Below are positions 1-5,272 of a stretch of DNA of 5,272 bases, in pieces (the stretch's first letter is position 1; every line of letters begins with the position of its first letter). Below the pieces are notes generated by a model, which was given only the letters and a program-made list of their open reading frames with translations, ran no database searches and had not been told where the DNA came from. Location of the stretch: assembly GCA_900552715.1 (NCBI GenBank), contig USAV01000113.1, positions 1-5,272 of the forward strand, read 5' to 3'. This stretch comes from an uncultured Veillonella sp. (GTDB lineage Bacteria; Bacillota; Negativicutes; Veillonellales; Veillonellaceae). Both the position numbers and the translations under genes were made by a program.

Positions 1-945
1 GACGCCTTCAAACAAGGAGGCGGCGCTGGCGCCGGTGGTTTCCAAGGTGGCTTTGGCGGTTTCGGTGGTCAAGCTGGCGGCTTTGGTGATATCTTTGGCG
101 ACATTTTTGGTGGCATGTTTGGCGGTGGACGCCAACAACAAGGCCCTCAAAAAGGCAATGACTTGCGCGAAGATATTGATATTTCCTTTGAAGATGCAGC
201 CTTTGGTAAATCTATGGAAATAGAAGTGCATCGTCATGAAGAATGTGATCACTGTCATGGTACTGGTGGTGAGCCAGGATCTCGTGTCGATACTTGTCCA
301 AACTGTCATGGTTCTGGTCAAGAAGCGGTTATTCAAAATACTCCGTTTGGACGTATGCAATCCGTTCGCACTTGTTCCCGCTGTCATGGTACTGGTAAAA
401 GCATTGAAAAACCTTGTTCCAAATGTCGTGGAACAGGTGAAATGTTGGCAAAACGTAAAATCTCTATCAAAATTCCAGCAGGTGTAGATAGTGGTTCCCG
501 CTTACGCGTTGCTAATGAAGGTGAACCTGGTATCTTAGGCGGTCCAAAAGGCGATCTTTACGTATATATCTTCGTTCGTCCTCATAAGGAATTTGAACGA
601 AATGGCAACGACGTTATTAGCCGTGTAAACATTAGCTTTGCTCAAGCTGCATTAGGTGCGACTATACAAGTTAACACCTTAGATGGTAAAGTAGAGTTAA
701 AGATTCCGGAAGGTACTCAAACGGGAACGGCATTCCGCGTAAAGGGCAAAGGTATTCCATATTTGCGTAACCCTAAACAACGGGGTGACCAACATATTGT
801 AGTAACTGTCCAAACGCCTAAGAAGTTGACAGACACTCAACGTGAGTTATTATTACGCTTTGCAAATGAAAGCAACGAAGATGTAAATAACTTACAAGTG
901 AGCAAGAGTCTCTTTGAAAAAATTAAGGACTGTTTGACTAAATGA
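1..945 (+). CDS. dnaJ: Chaperone protein DnaJ (Hsp40), 5'-truncated by the window edge
   Basis: DnaJ is the cytoplasmic co-chaperone that delivers unfolded substrates to DnaK and stimulates its ATPase. The frame is open from base 1, giving 314 visible residues; by comparison with E. coli DnaJ about 70 residues, essentially the whole J domain with its HPD motif, lie upstream. Visible residues 1 to about 44 are a Gly/Phe-rich linker with a repeated GDIF unit. Then come four zinc-binding CxxCxGxG repeats: CDHCHGTG (from 244), CPNCHGSG (from 295), CSRCHGTG (from 373) and CSKCRGTG (from 415). All eight cysteines are intact. The two C-terminal beta-sandwich domains follow, with the family landmark RPHKEFERNGNDV near residue 185. 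The ATG at 115 is internal, not a start. The gene probably ends the chaperone part of a dnaK-type operon; any heat-shock control site would be upstream and is not visible. Confidence 0.97.
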   Translation, partial: DAFKQGGGAGAGGFQGGFGGFGGQAGGFGDIFGDIFGGMFGGGRQQQGPQKGNDLREDIDISFEDAAFGKSMEIEVHRHEECDHCHGTGGEPGSRVDTCPNCHGSGQEAVIQNTPFGRMQSVRTCSRCHGTGKSIEKPCSKCRGTGEMLAKRKISIKIPAGVDSGSRLRVANEGEPGILGGPKGDLYVYIFVRPHKEFERNGNDVISRVNISFAQAALGATIQVNTLDGKVELKIPEGTQTGTAFRVKGKGIPYLRNPKQRGDQHIVVTVQTPKKLTDTQRELLLRFANESNEDVNNLQVSKSLFEKIKDCLTK

Positions 946-952
946 ACAGCTC

Positions 953-981
953 ATGTGAAGGAATGGTTTGTTCCATCACAT
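953..981 (+). repeat. Inverted repeat in the dnaJ-prmA gap
   Basis: The arms ATGTGA (953-958) and TCACAT (976-981) pair perfectly. After one A/A mismatch the helix continues with GGAA (960-963) against TTCC (971-974), closing a 7-nt loop. A competing pairing, GGAATG (960-965) with CATTCC (979-984), is mutually exclusive with it. No T-run follows, so this is not a standard intrinsic terminator. It lies 8 nt upstream of the prmA SD. It could be an RNA processing or stability element, or chance. Confidence 0.4.
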
Positions 982-988
982 TCCCTAT

Positions 989-995
989 AAAGGAG
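989..995 (+). promoter_or_regulatory. prmA ribosome binding site
   Basis: AAAGGAG sits 5 nt before the ATG at 1001 and settles the prmA start. A TTG at 968, in the same frame, has no SD at the right distance. It would add 11 residues not expected in the family. Confidence 0.85.
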
Positions 996-1000
996 CATAT

Positions 1001-1864
1001 ATGCAATGGATAGAAGTATCCATTGTCTGTGAAAGAGTAGCCACCGATGAGGTGACTACTCTTTTTGACGATTATGCAGACAATGGAATTATAGAAGAAG
1101 ATGTAGAAAATCAGCCCAATTTAATTAAATTAACAATGTATGCGGATCCATCTTTGGATGTAGATACAATTAAGTCAGATATAGAAAATCGTCTTACAGA
1201 GGCAAATATTAGTGTTACATCAATTAATGCTAATATATTAGATGAATCTACATGGCTTAATTCTTGGCAACAATATATTGAACCCACAGAAATCCTACCA
1301 AATTTGATTATTAAACCAGCTTGGCAGGAATACGATAATGTGGATCACAAAACTATTATTGAAATCGATTCAGATATTTCCTTTGGTACTGGATCCCATG
1401 AGACTACACGAACTTGTGCAGAGTTATTGAAATCTTATAGTGAATCTATGGATCTTGATACAGTTACTTGTTTAGATATTGGTACTGGTACGGGTATTCT
1501 TTTATTGATCGCAGCCCAGTTAGGCATCAAACATTTAGTTGGTATTGATATAGAAGAGTATGCTGCAAATCAAGCGCGCATTAACTGTGAGAATAATCAT
1601 GTATCAGCAGAAATAATTTGTGGTAATTTGGATAGTGATTTCAATGGTACTGCTCAAATAATATTAGCGAACCTAACAGTAGATCCTCTTAAAATACTAT
1701 TACCTCAAATTGGTAAGAAACTGGATGATCAAGGCATTTTAATCATTAGTGGTATTATAGATGATCGGTATGATGAAATCATGCCATACATTGAGGCTAA
1801 TTGGCATATTATTGAGGAGCGCATTGCAGGGCCTTGGCATACATTTGCGCTAGAAAAGCGATGA
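1001..1864 (+). CDS. prmA: Ribosomal protein L11 methyltransferase PrmA
   Basis: PrmA uses S-adenosylmethionine to methylate amino groups of ribosomal protein L11 in the cytoplasm. The 287-residue product has the usual family length. The start gives MQWIEVS, typical of Firmicutes PrmA, and is backed by a good SD. An N-terminal substrate-recognition domain (about 1-95) leads to the conserved linker around NSWQQYIEP. The catalytic Rossmann domain carries FGTGSHETT (residues 128-136), the SAM-binding loop DIGTGTG (159-165), the acidic GIDIEEYA strand end, and the ILANLTVDPL segment at the active site. The stop overlaps the rsmE start by 4 nt (ATGA), indicating translational coupling. Oddly, the first 22 codons encode two strong RNA hairpins, listed separately. 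Identification rests on motifs and gene order and is secure. Confidence 0.95.
   Translation: MQWIEVSIVCERVATDEVTTLFDDYADNGIIEEDVENQPNLIKLTMYADPSLDVDTIKSDIENRLTEANISVTSINANILDESTWLNSWQQYIEPTEILPNLIIKPAWQEYDNVDHKTIIEIDSDISFGTGSHETTRTCAELLKSYSESMDLDTVTCLDIGTGTGILLLIAAQLGIKHLVGIDIEEYAANQARINCENNHVSAEIICGNLDSDFNGTAQIILANLTVDPLKILLPQIGKKLDDQGILIISGIIDDRYDEIMPYIEANWHIIEERIAGPWHTFALEKR
1003..1026 (+). repeat. Hairpin starting in the prmA start codon
   Basis: CAATGGATA (1004-1012) and TATCCATTG (1017-1025) form nine perfect base pairs around a 4-nt GAAG loop. G1003, the last base of the start codon, can add a G-U pair with T1026. The element is entirely inside the coding sequence (codons 1-9). Placed this close to the SD and start, it could slow initiation or fold only when ribosomes are absent. 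The pairing is seen directly; the role is inferred. Confidence 0.5.
1032..1066 (+). terminator. Intrinsic-terminator-like hairpin inside prmA
   Basis: The left arm 1032-1045 (AAAGAGTAGCCACC) and right arm 1051-1064 (GGTGACTACTCTTT) pair at 13 of 14 positions; the only mismatch is C1041 against A1055. The loop is GATGA. The right arm runs into five consecutive T (1062-1066). The shape fits an intrinsic terminator, but it spans codons 11-22 of an intact gene. Translating ribosomes would normally prevent it folding, so it could act as an attenuator when prmA is poorly translated. The structure is solid; termination activity is unproven. Confidence 0.4.
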
Positions 1865-2592
1865 AAAAGATTTTTATTCCTACACCATTAGGTGAAACCA
1901 TAGAATTACCAACAGATGTGACACATCATGTGTTACATGTATTTCGTCATAATATGGAGAAACCCATAACTGTTACCGGTAGCGACAATCGGTGTGGTAC
2001 ATATGAAATTACAGAAGAAATAGATGGTAAAGCTCAAGCAAAACTTATTGAATACGTAGAGTCAAATGTATCTTCTTATCGTACTATCCTTGTTCAATCT
2101 TTATTAAAAGGTGAAAAGCTGGAATGGGTTCTACAAAAGGCGACAGAGTTAAATGTTGATACAGTCTATCTTGTATCTACCGCTAATTGTGTTGCTAAAT
2201 ATGATGACAAGAAATTACAAACAAAGGCTACTCGTTGGGAGAAAATAATGCTAGAAGCAGCTCAACAATGTGGGCGTAATCAACTGCCAACACTTGTAGT
2301 GGGGGAAAAACTTTCACAAGTATTAGAAATAGAATCCAACGCATTAAAATTGGTAGCCTATGAAAATGAAGATGGACATACTATTAAAGATGTTCTTTCA
2401 CAGGTCAACTCTGATGAGTCAATTACAGACATACTAATTTGTATTGGTCCAGAAGGGGGCTATCAAGAGAACGAAATCAATGCTATTATAGAGAGTGGTG
2501 GAAATTCAGTTTCTCTTGGTAATACTATTTTGCGTGCTGAAACGGCTGCTATTGGATCATTAGCGATGATTCAATATGAATTAGAACTATAA
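1861..2592 (+). CDS. rsmE: 16S rRNA (uracil(1498)-N3)-methyltransferase RsmE
   Basis: RsmE methylates N3 of U1498 in helix 44 of 16S rRNA, near the decoding site of the 30S subunit. The product has 243 residues, normal for the family. The N-terminal PUA-like RNA-binding part begins MKKIFIPTPLG and contains HHVLHVFR. The SPOUT-fold catalytic part carries KATELNV (from residue 93), RWEKIMLEAAQQCGR (125-139), the knot SAM loop GPEGG (196-200) and LGNTILRAETA (219-229), all hallmarks of RsmE. The ATG at 1861 overlaps the prmA stop. No good SD precedes it, so initiation probably depends on ribosomes terminating on prmA. A TTG at 1834 in the same frame is rejected because family members start at the (M)xxIFIP segment. 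Confidence 0.95.
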   Translation: MKKIFIPTPLGETIELPTDVTHHVLHVFRHNMEKPITVTGSDNRCGTYEITEEIDGKAQAKLIEYVESNVSSYRTILVQSLLKGEKLEWVLQKATELNVDTVYLVSTANCVAKYDDKKLQTKATRWEKIMLEAAQQCGRNQLPTLVVGEKLSQVLEIESNALKLVAYENEDGHTIKDVLSQVNSDESITDILICIGPEGGYQENEINAIIESGGNSVSLGNTILRAETAAIGSLAMIQYELEL

Positions 2593-2616
2593 ATTAAACA
2601 AGAATAGAGAGGTGCA

Positions 2617-3912
2617 ATGAAAACCGTTGCGTTTACAACCTTAGGGTGTCGTGTCAATCAATATGATACAGATGCCATGAAAGGTTTATTTTTACAAAAT
2701 AATTACGAAGCTGTAGACTTCGATGAAAAAGCTGATATATATGTAATCAATACATGTTCTGTAACGAATATGGGGGAAAAGAAATCCCGTCAATTGATTC
2801 GCAAAGCGAAGCGTCAAAACGAAGATGCCTATGTGATTGTAACTGGTTGTTATGCTCAGCTTGATCCAGATGCAATTGCTGCTATCGATGGTGTTAATCT
2901 CGTTATCGGTACCAATAACCGGTCAAAAATCGTTGAGCTCGTAGAACAATTGGAATCTACAGAGCGTCAAATCAATGCTGTACGGGATATCATGAACGAA
3001 TCCAACTTTGAAGAAATGCCATTATATGGTAATGAATCTGATAAAGCTCGTGCATTCATGAAAATTCAAGAAGGTTGTAATAACTACTGTGCCTTTTGTA
3101 TCATTCCTTATACTCGAGGAAAATTAAAATCTCGTAAAGTTGATGATATTGTACAAGAAGCAAAACGATTAGTAGAACATGGATTCCATGAAATCGTATT
3201 AACGGGCATTCATTTGGGAAATTACGGCGTTGAATTGCCAGGTCGTCCTACATTAGCCGATGTAGTCAAAGCCTTATTAGAGATTCCTGATTTATACCGC
3301 ATTCGTTTCGGTTCCATTGAATCTGTAGAAGTTTCTGATGAGTTAGTAGAATTAATGGCTACTAATAAACGTGTTTGTCCACATTTGCATTTACCTCTAC
3401 AAGCCGGTTCTGATCATGTATTAAAGTTGATGAAACGCCATTATACATTGCAAGAATATAAAGATTTGATTGCAAGTTTACGTTCTCGTATTAAGGATTT
3501 ATCAATTACCACTGATATCATTGCAGGATTCCCGCAAGAAACAGATGAAGACTTTGAAGAAACCTTAAATACAGTTCGTGAAATTGGATTTACCCATATT
3601 CATGCCTTCCCATACTCTATTCGTGAAGGCACACCTGCAGCTACTATGCCAGATCAAGTACCAGAAGCTGTAAAGAAAACTCGTGTAGCACTTTTGAATG
3701 GGCTTAGCCAATCTGGCTATGAAGCATACGCAAAATCTCGCATTGGTAAGCCTGGTGAGATTCTCATCGAAAAGGAAGAGAATGGATACTACATGGGCTT
3801 AACAAATGAGTATGTAAATGGTAAAGTTAAATCTGATGGGACACATAAAATTGGTGATCTCATTGGTGGTACTGTTGTAGGTTTAGAAGATAATTATTTG
3901 ATTATTGAATAA
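2617..3912 (+). CDS. mtaB: tRNA t6A37 methylthiotransferase MtaB
   Basis: MtaB is a radical-SAM enzyme that converts N6-threonylcarbamoyladenosine at position 37 of ANN-decoding tRNAs to its 2-methylthio form, which improves codon-anticodon stability. The 431-residue protein shows the three expected parts. The N-terminal MTTase domain has Cys11 (TLGCRVNQ), Cys47 (NTCSVTN) and Cys78 (TGCYAQ) for the auxiliary 4Fe-4S cluster. The radical-SAM domain has CxxxCxxC at Cys154, Cys158 and Cys161 and the PHLHLPLQAGS segment at 255-265. The C-terminal TRAM domain (about 365-431) would bind tRNA. TLGCRVNQ rather than TxGCQMN supports MtaB over MiaB or RimO. The AGAGGTG SD at 2608-2614 precedes the ATG, 24 nt after rsmE, so the genes are probably cotranscribed. 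All cluster ligands are intact. Confidence 0.95.
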   Translation: MKTVAFTTLGCRVNQYDTDAMKGLFLQNNYEAVDFDEKADIYVINTCSVTNMGEKKSRQLIRKAKRQNEDAYVIVTGCYAQLDPDAIAAIDGVNLVIGTNNRSKIVELVEQLESTERQINAVRDIMNESNFEEMPLYGNESDKARAFMKIQEGCNNYCAFCIIPYTRGKLKSRKVDDIVQEAKRLVEHGFHEIVLTGIHLGNYGVELPGRPTLADVVKALLEIPDLYRIRFGSIESVEVSDELVELMATNKRVCPHLHLPLQAGSDHVLKLMKRHYTLQEYKDLIASLRSRIKDLSITTDIIAGFPQETDEDFEETLNTVREIGFTHIHAFPYSIREGTPAATMPDQVPEAVKKTRVALLNGLSQSGYEAYAKSRIGKPGEILIEKEENGYYMGLTNEYVNGKVKSDGTHKIGDLIGGTVVGLEDNYLIIE

Positions 3913-3923
3913 GGAGTTATAGT

Positions 3924-4268
3924 ATGAGTGACTGCATTTTCTGTAAAATTATCAATGGCGAAATTCCATCTAAAAAAGTGTTAGAAAACGATAAATTCTA
4001 TGCATTTCATGATATTGAACCAGTGAAAAAAGTACATGTTTTAATTGTACCTAAAAACCATGTTTCCAATATTGCTCATCTTAACGAAAATAATGAGGAC
4101 TATGTAGAAGGTTTATTGCCATTCGTTCGTGATGTAGCTAAAGAACTTGGTATTTCTAAAGATGGTTATCGTTTGATTTTTAATACTGGTAAAAAAGCTG
4201 GTCAAACTGTATTTCATATGCATGCTCATCTCTTAGGTGGCGAAGAAATGGGATGGCCAGAAGCTTAA
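3924..4268 (+). CDS. hinT: HIT-family purine nucleoside phosphoramidase (HinT-like)
   Basis: This is a 114-residue histidine triad protein of the HINT branch. Such proteins are small cytosolic dimers that hydrolyse purine nucleoside phosphoramidates and aminoacyl-adenylates. The N terminus has CIFCKIINGEIPS (Cys4 and Cys7, the usual HINT pair). The defining triad HMHAHLL places His98, His100 and His102, with His100 expected to be the nucleophile by analogy with human HINT1. The C-terminal GGEEMGWPEA is also typical. The SD AAGGAG (3911-3916) overlaps the mtaB TAA stop and lies 7 nt from the ATG, so hinT belongs to the same transcript. The exact physiological substrate cannot be read from sequence. 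The gene symbol is by family resemblance. Confidence 0.93.
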   Translation: MSDCIFCKIINGEIPSKKVLENDKFYAFHDIEPVKKVHVLIVPKNHVSNIAHLNENNEDYVEGLLPFVRDVAKELGISKDGYRLIFNTGKKAGQTVFHMHAHLLGGEEMGWPEA

Positions 4269-4333
4269 AATTAGGTATAATGTATTCTTTTTATAATACT
4301 TATTAAAATTCCTATAAAATATACCGGAAAATA

Positions 4334-4362
4334 TTGACAACATCTATACCTATACATATAAT
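4334..4362 (+). promoter_or_regulatory. Consensus sigma-70/sigma-A promoter for rpsU
   Basis: TTGACA (4334-4339) and TATAAT (4357-4362) both match consensus perfectly, with the optimal 17-nt spacer. The DNA just upstream (about 4300-4333) is very A/T-rich and could act as an UP element. Transcription should start near 4369, giving a 5' leader of about 57 nt before rpsU. It fits strong, growth-related expression of a ribosomal protein gene independent of the upstream operon. Confidence 0.9.
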
Positions 4363-4409
4363 ATTATATGTGCGTATGTAAATTATCAGCACTTCCCGAG
4401 ATTATTTTT

Positions 4410-4419
4410 GGAGGGAGGG
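4410..4419 (+). promoter_or_regulatory. Doubled rpsU Shine-Dalgarno
   Basis: The purine tract GGAGGGAGGG contains two overlapping GGAGG cores, at 4410-4414 and 4414-4418. The downstream core is 7 nt from the ATG at 4426 and is the better placed one. The tract marks rpsU as efficiently initiated. Confidence 0.85.
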
Positions 4420-4425
4420 ATATAG

Positions 4426-4605
4426 ATGTCTGAAATCAAAGTCGGTAAAAACGAAACGCTTGAAAGTGCTCTTCGTCGATTCAAACGCTCCTGCCAAAAA
4501 GCGGGTGTTTTGTCTGAAGTAAGAAAACGCGAACACTACGAAAAACCAAGCGTAAAAAGAAAGAAAAAATCTGAAGCAGCAAGAAAACGCAAATTCAGAG
4601 CATAA
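4426..4605 (+). CDS. rpsU: 30S ribosomal protein S21
   Basis: S21 is a small basic protein of the 30S platform, close to the 3' end of 16S rRNA, and takes part in translation initiation. The gene encodes 59 residues from ATG to TAA. Recognisable S21 features are the start SEIKVGKNE, the helix ALRRFKRSCQKAG (about 15-27), the block RKREHYEKPS (33-42), and a Lys/Arg-rich tail (KRKKKSEAARKRKFRA). It stands alone between its own consensus promoter and its own terminator, so it is probably a monocistronic, highly expressed unit. Four of its nine Arg codons are AGA, whereas dnaJ uses almost only CGT/CGC. The motif AGA-AAA-CGC occurs twice in frame, 60 nt apart. Identification is secure despite the small size. 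Confidence 0.96.
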   Translation: MSEIKVGKNETLESALRRFKRSCQKAGVLSEVRKREHYEKPSVKRKKKSEAARKRKFRA

Positions 4606-4612
4606 GATGATT

Positions 4613-4667
4613 ACCCTAATTCTGCCTTTTCATGGCTTTATGAAATCCAGGATTAGGGTTTCTTTAT
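4613..4667 (+). terminator. Intrinsic terminator after rpsU
   Basis: The outer arms CCCTAATTCTG (4614-4624) and CAGGATTAGGG (4648-4658) form 11 pairs including one G-U, extended by A4613-T4659. Inside, TTTCAT (4628-4633) pairs with ATGAAA (4640-4645) around a 6-nt loop, so two helices stack across a small internal loop. TTTCTTTAT follows. It starts 8 nt after the rpsU stop and should end the rpsU message. The flank on the other side is not T-rich for reverse-strand transcripts, so it appears one-directional. Confidence 0.92.
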
Positions 4668-4718
4668 ATTATTTTATCTATAATATAATAATGTTGTATG
4701 ACTAAATGTGTTATATCT

Positions 4719-4748
4719 TTGCAAGCTGTAAAGATTAACCTTTATAAT
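4719..4748 (+). promoter_or_regulatory. Probable yqeY promoter
   Basis: TATAAT (4743-4748) is a perfect -10 box. TTGCAA (4719-4724) is a 4-of-6 match to the -35 consensus with an 18-nt spacer. A start near 4755 would give a leader of about 40 nt to the yqeY ATG. A separate promoter is needed because a strong terminator lies just upstream. Confidence 0.65.
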
Positions 4749-4783
4749 AGTATGATGTAGATTGTTATTAATTAAAATAGATC

Positions 4784-4789
4784 AGGAGG
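4784..4789 (+). promoter_or_regulatory. yqeY ribosome binding site
   Basis: A perfect AGGAGG lies 5 nt before the ATG at 4795. It fixes the start there rather than at the in-frame TTG at 4762, which would place the SD inside the gene. Confidence 0.88.
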
Positions 4790-4794
4790 ATACA

Positions 4795-5238
4795 ATGAGC
4801 TTAAAAGATCAATTAAAAGAAGATATGAAAGCTGCTATGAAAGCACGCGAAGAAGGTAAAACTGCGCTTTCTGTAATTCGAATGGTTAATAGTGCGATTA
4901 AGAATACAGAAATTAATGATAAAGTTGAGCTTGATGATAATGGTATTCTTGGTATTTTGGCAAAAGAAATGAAAACTCGCCAAGACTCCTTAACTGAATT
5001 TGAAAAAGCGGGCCGTGAAGATTTAATCGCTCATGTAAAAGAAGAAATTGCTGTACTACAAAAATATTTGCCAGCTCAAATGAGTGAAGATGAAATTCGT
5101 ACAGTTGTTAAAGAGGCTATTGCTGCCTGTGGCGATGCTGTAAATATGGGTAATGTTATGAAACATGTAATGCCTAAAACAAAAGGCCGTGCGGATGGCA
5201 AGGTAGTTAATAATATCGTTAAAGAGTTACTTGGTTAA
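4795..5238 (+). CDS. yqeY: GatB/YqeY domain-containing protein
   Basis: This 147-residue protein matches the stand-alone YqeY family in length (B. subtilis YqeY is about 148 residues). The family resembles the C-terminal tail domain of GatB, the tRNA-binding part of the Glu-tRNA(Gln)/Asp-tRNA(Asn) amidotransferase, but its own role is not established. Features seen are the start MSLKDQLKEDMKAAMKA, a helical N-terminal half with the family segment IRMVNSAIKN (about residues 32-41), LQKYLPAQMSEDEI near the middle, and the C-terminal MKHVMPKTKGRADGKVVNNIV. A tRNA-related role is only inferred from the domain and from the rpsU neighbour, an arrangement common in Firmicutes. It has its own probable promoter and a strong SD. 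No terminator is visible in the 34 nt left in the window. Confidence 0.93.
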   Translation: MSLKDQLKEDMKAAMKAREEGKTALSVIRMVNSAIKNTEINDKVELDDNGILGILAKEMKTRQDSLTEFEKAGREDLIAHVKEEIAVLQKYLPAQMSEDEIRTVVKEAIAACGDAVNMGNVMKHVMPKTKGRADGKVVNNIVKELLG

Positions 5239-5272
5239 TATATTGTAAAATAGTCAAGTAAATGCTTTATAT

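Noticed and set aside
35..223. Open frame of 62 residues overlapping dnaJ
   Set aside because: It lies in another frame of the G/F-rich dnaJ linker; its hydrophobic product is a by-product of Gly/Phe codons and it has no SD.
236..487. Open frame of 83 residues inside dnaJ
   Set aside because: It is a shifted-frame shadow of the zinc-finger region. The dnaJ frame there carries four perfect CxxCxGxG motifs.
986..991. TATAAA as a possible -10 for a promoter upstream of prmA
   Set aside because: There is no matching -35 at the right spacing (ATGGTT there), and it abuts the SD, leaving almost no leader.
968..1000. TTG-initiated N-terminal extension of PrmA
   Set aside because: It has no SD, and the ATG at 1001 has a well-placed AAAGGAG and gives the family-typical N terminus.
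2902..2919. Imperfect palindrome GTTATCGGTACCAATAAC in mtaB
   Set aside because: It encodes the conserved VIGTNNR segment, has no loop or T-run, and is short enough to be chance.
4276..4297. Two TATAAT boxes just after hinT
   Set aside because: Neither has a recognisable -35 box at 16-18 nt; the region is simply A/T-rich. The consensus promoter at 4334-4362 explains rpsU expression.
4679..4689. Overlapping TATAAT boxes after the rpsU terminator
   Set aside because: No -35 box is present upstream (the area is the terminator T-run), and the 4719-4748 pair is a better promoter for yqeY.

Overview
The window reads as a chromosomal housekeeping segment from a low-to-moderate GC, Firmicutes-type bacterium. 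All genes are on the + strand, in the order dnaJ (5' end cut off), prmA, rsmE, mtaB, hinT, rpsU, yqeY. In Bacillus subtilis the dnaK heat-shock operon likewise continues past dnaJ into prmA, rsmE and mtaB orthologs, with rpsU and yqeY close by. The protein sequences, especially the short S21 and the DnaJ G/F region, look like the Negativicutes, most likely Veillonella. The genus is an inference from memory, not a search result. There are no mobile elements, CRISPR arrays, tRNA or rRNA genes.

Region 1 (1-4268) looks like the distal part of one polycistronic unit. It holds DnaJ without its J domain, then PrmA (ribosomal protein L11 methyltransferase), RsmE (16S rRNA m3U1498 methyltransferase), MtaB (tRNA ms2t6A37 methylthiotransferase) and HinT (HIT-family nucleotide hydrolase). 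prmA and rsmE overlap by 4 nt (ATGA), rsmE-mtaB has a 24-nt gap, and the Shine-Dalgarno (SD) sequence of hinT overlaps the mtaB stop. The theme is protein folding plus modification of the translation apparatus (L11, 16S rRNA, tRNA position 37).

The most unusual signal is a run of three inverted repeats in about 115 nt across the dnaJ-prmA junction. One is intercistronic (953-981). One begins in the prmA start codon (1003-1026). The third is a 14-position stem with a 5-nt loop and a T5 run, lying inside prmA codons 11-22 (1032-1066). The last resembles an intrinsic terminator inside a coding region, so a translation-dependent attenuator is possible. This is a hypothesis.

Region 2 (4269-4667) is an independent rpsU unit. 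A perfect-consensus promoter (TTGACA, 17 nt, TATAAT) drives a 59-residue ribosomal protein S21 gene with a doubled SD, closed by a strong two-helix intrinsic terminator. No convincing terminator separates hinT from this promoter.

Region 3 (4668-5272) has a probable promoter and the yqeY gene with a strong SD. The last 34 nt after yqeY show nothing I can call. No gene-free stretch exceeds 300 bases; the longest are 4269-4425 and 4606-4794, both described by their regulatory sites.
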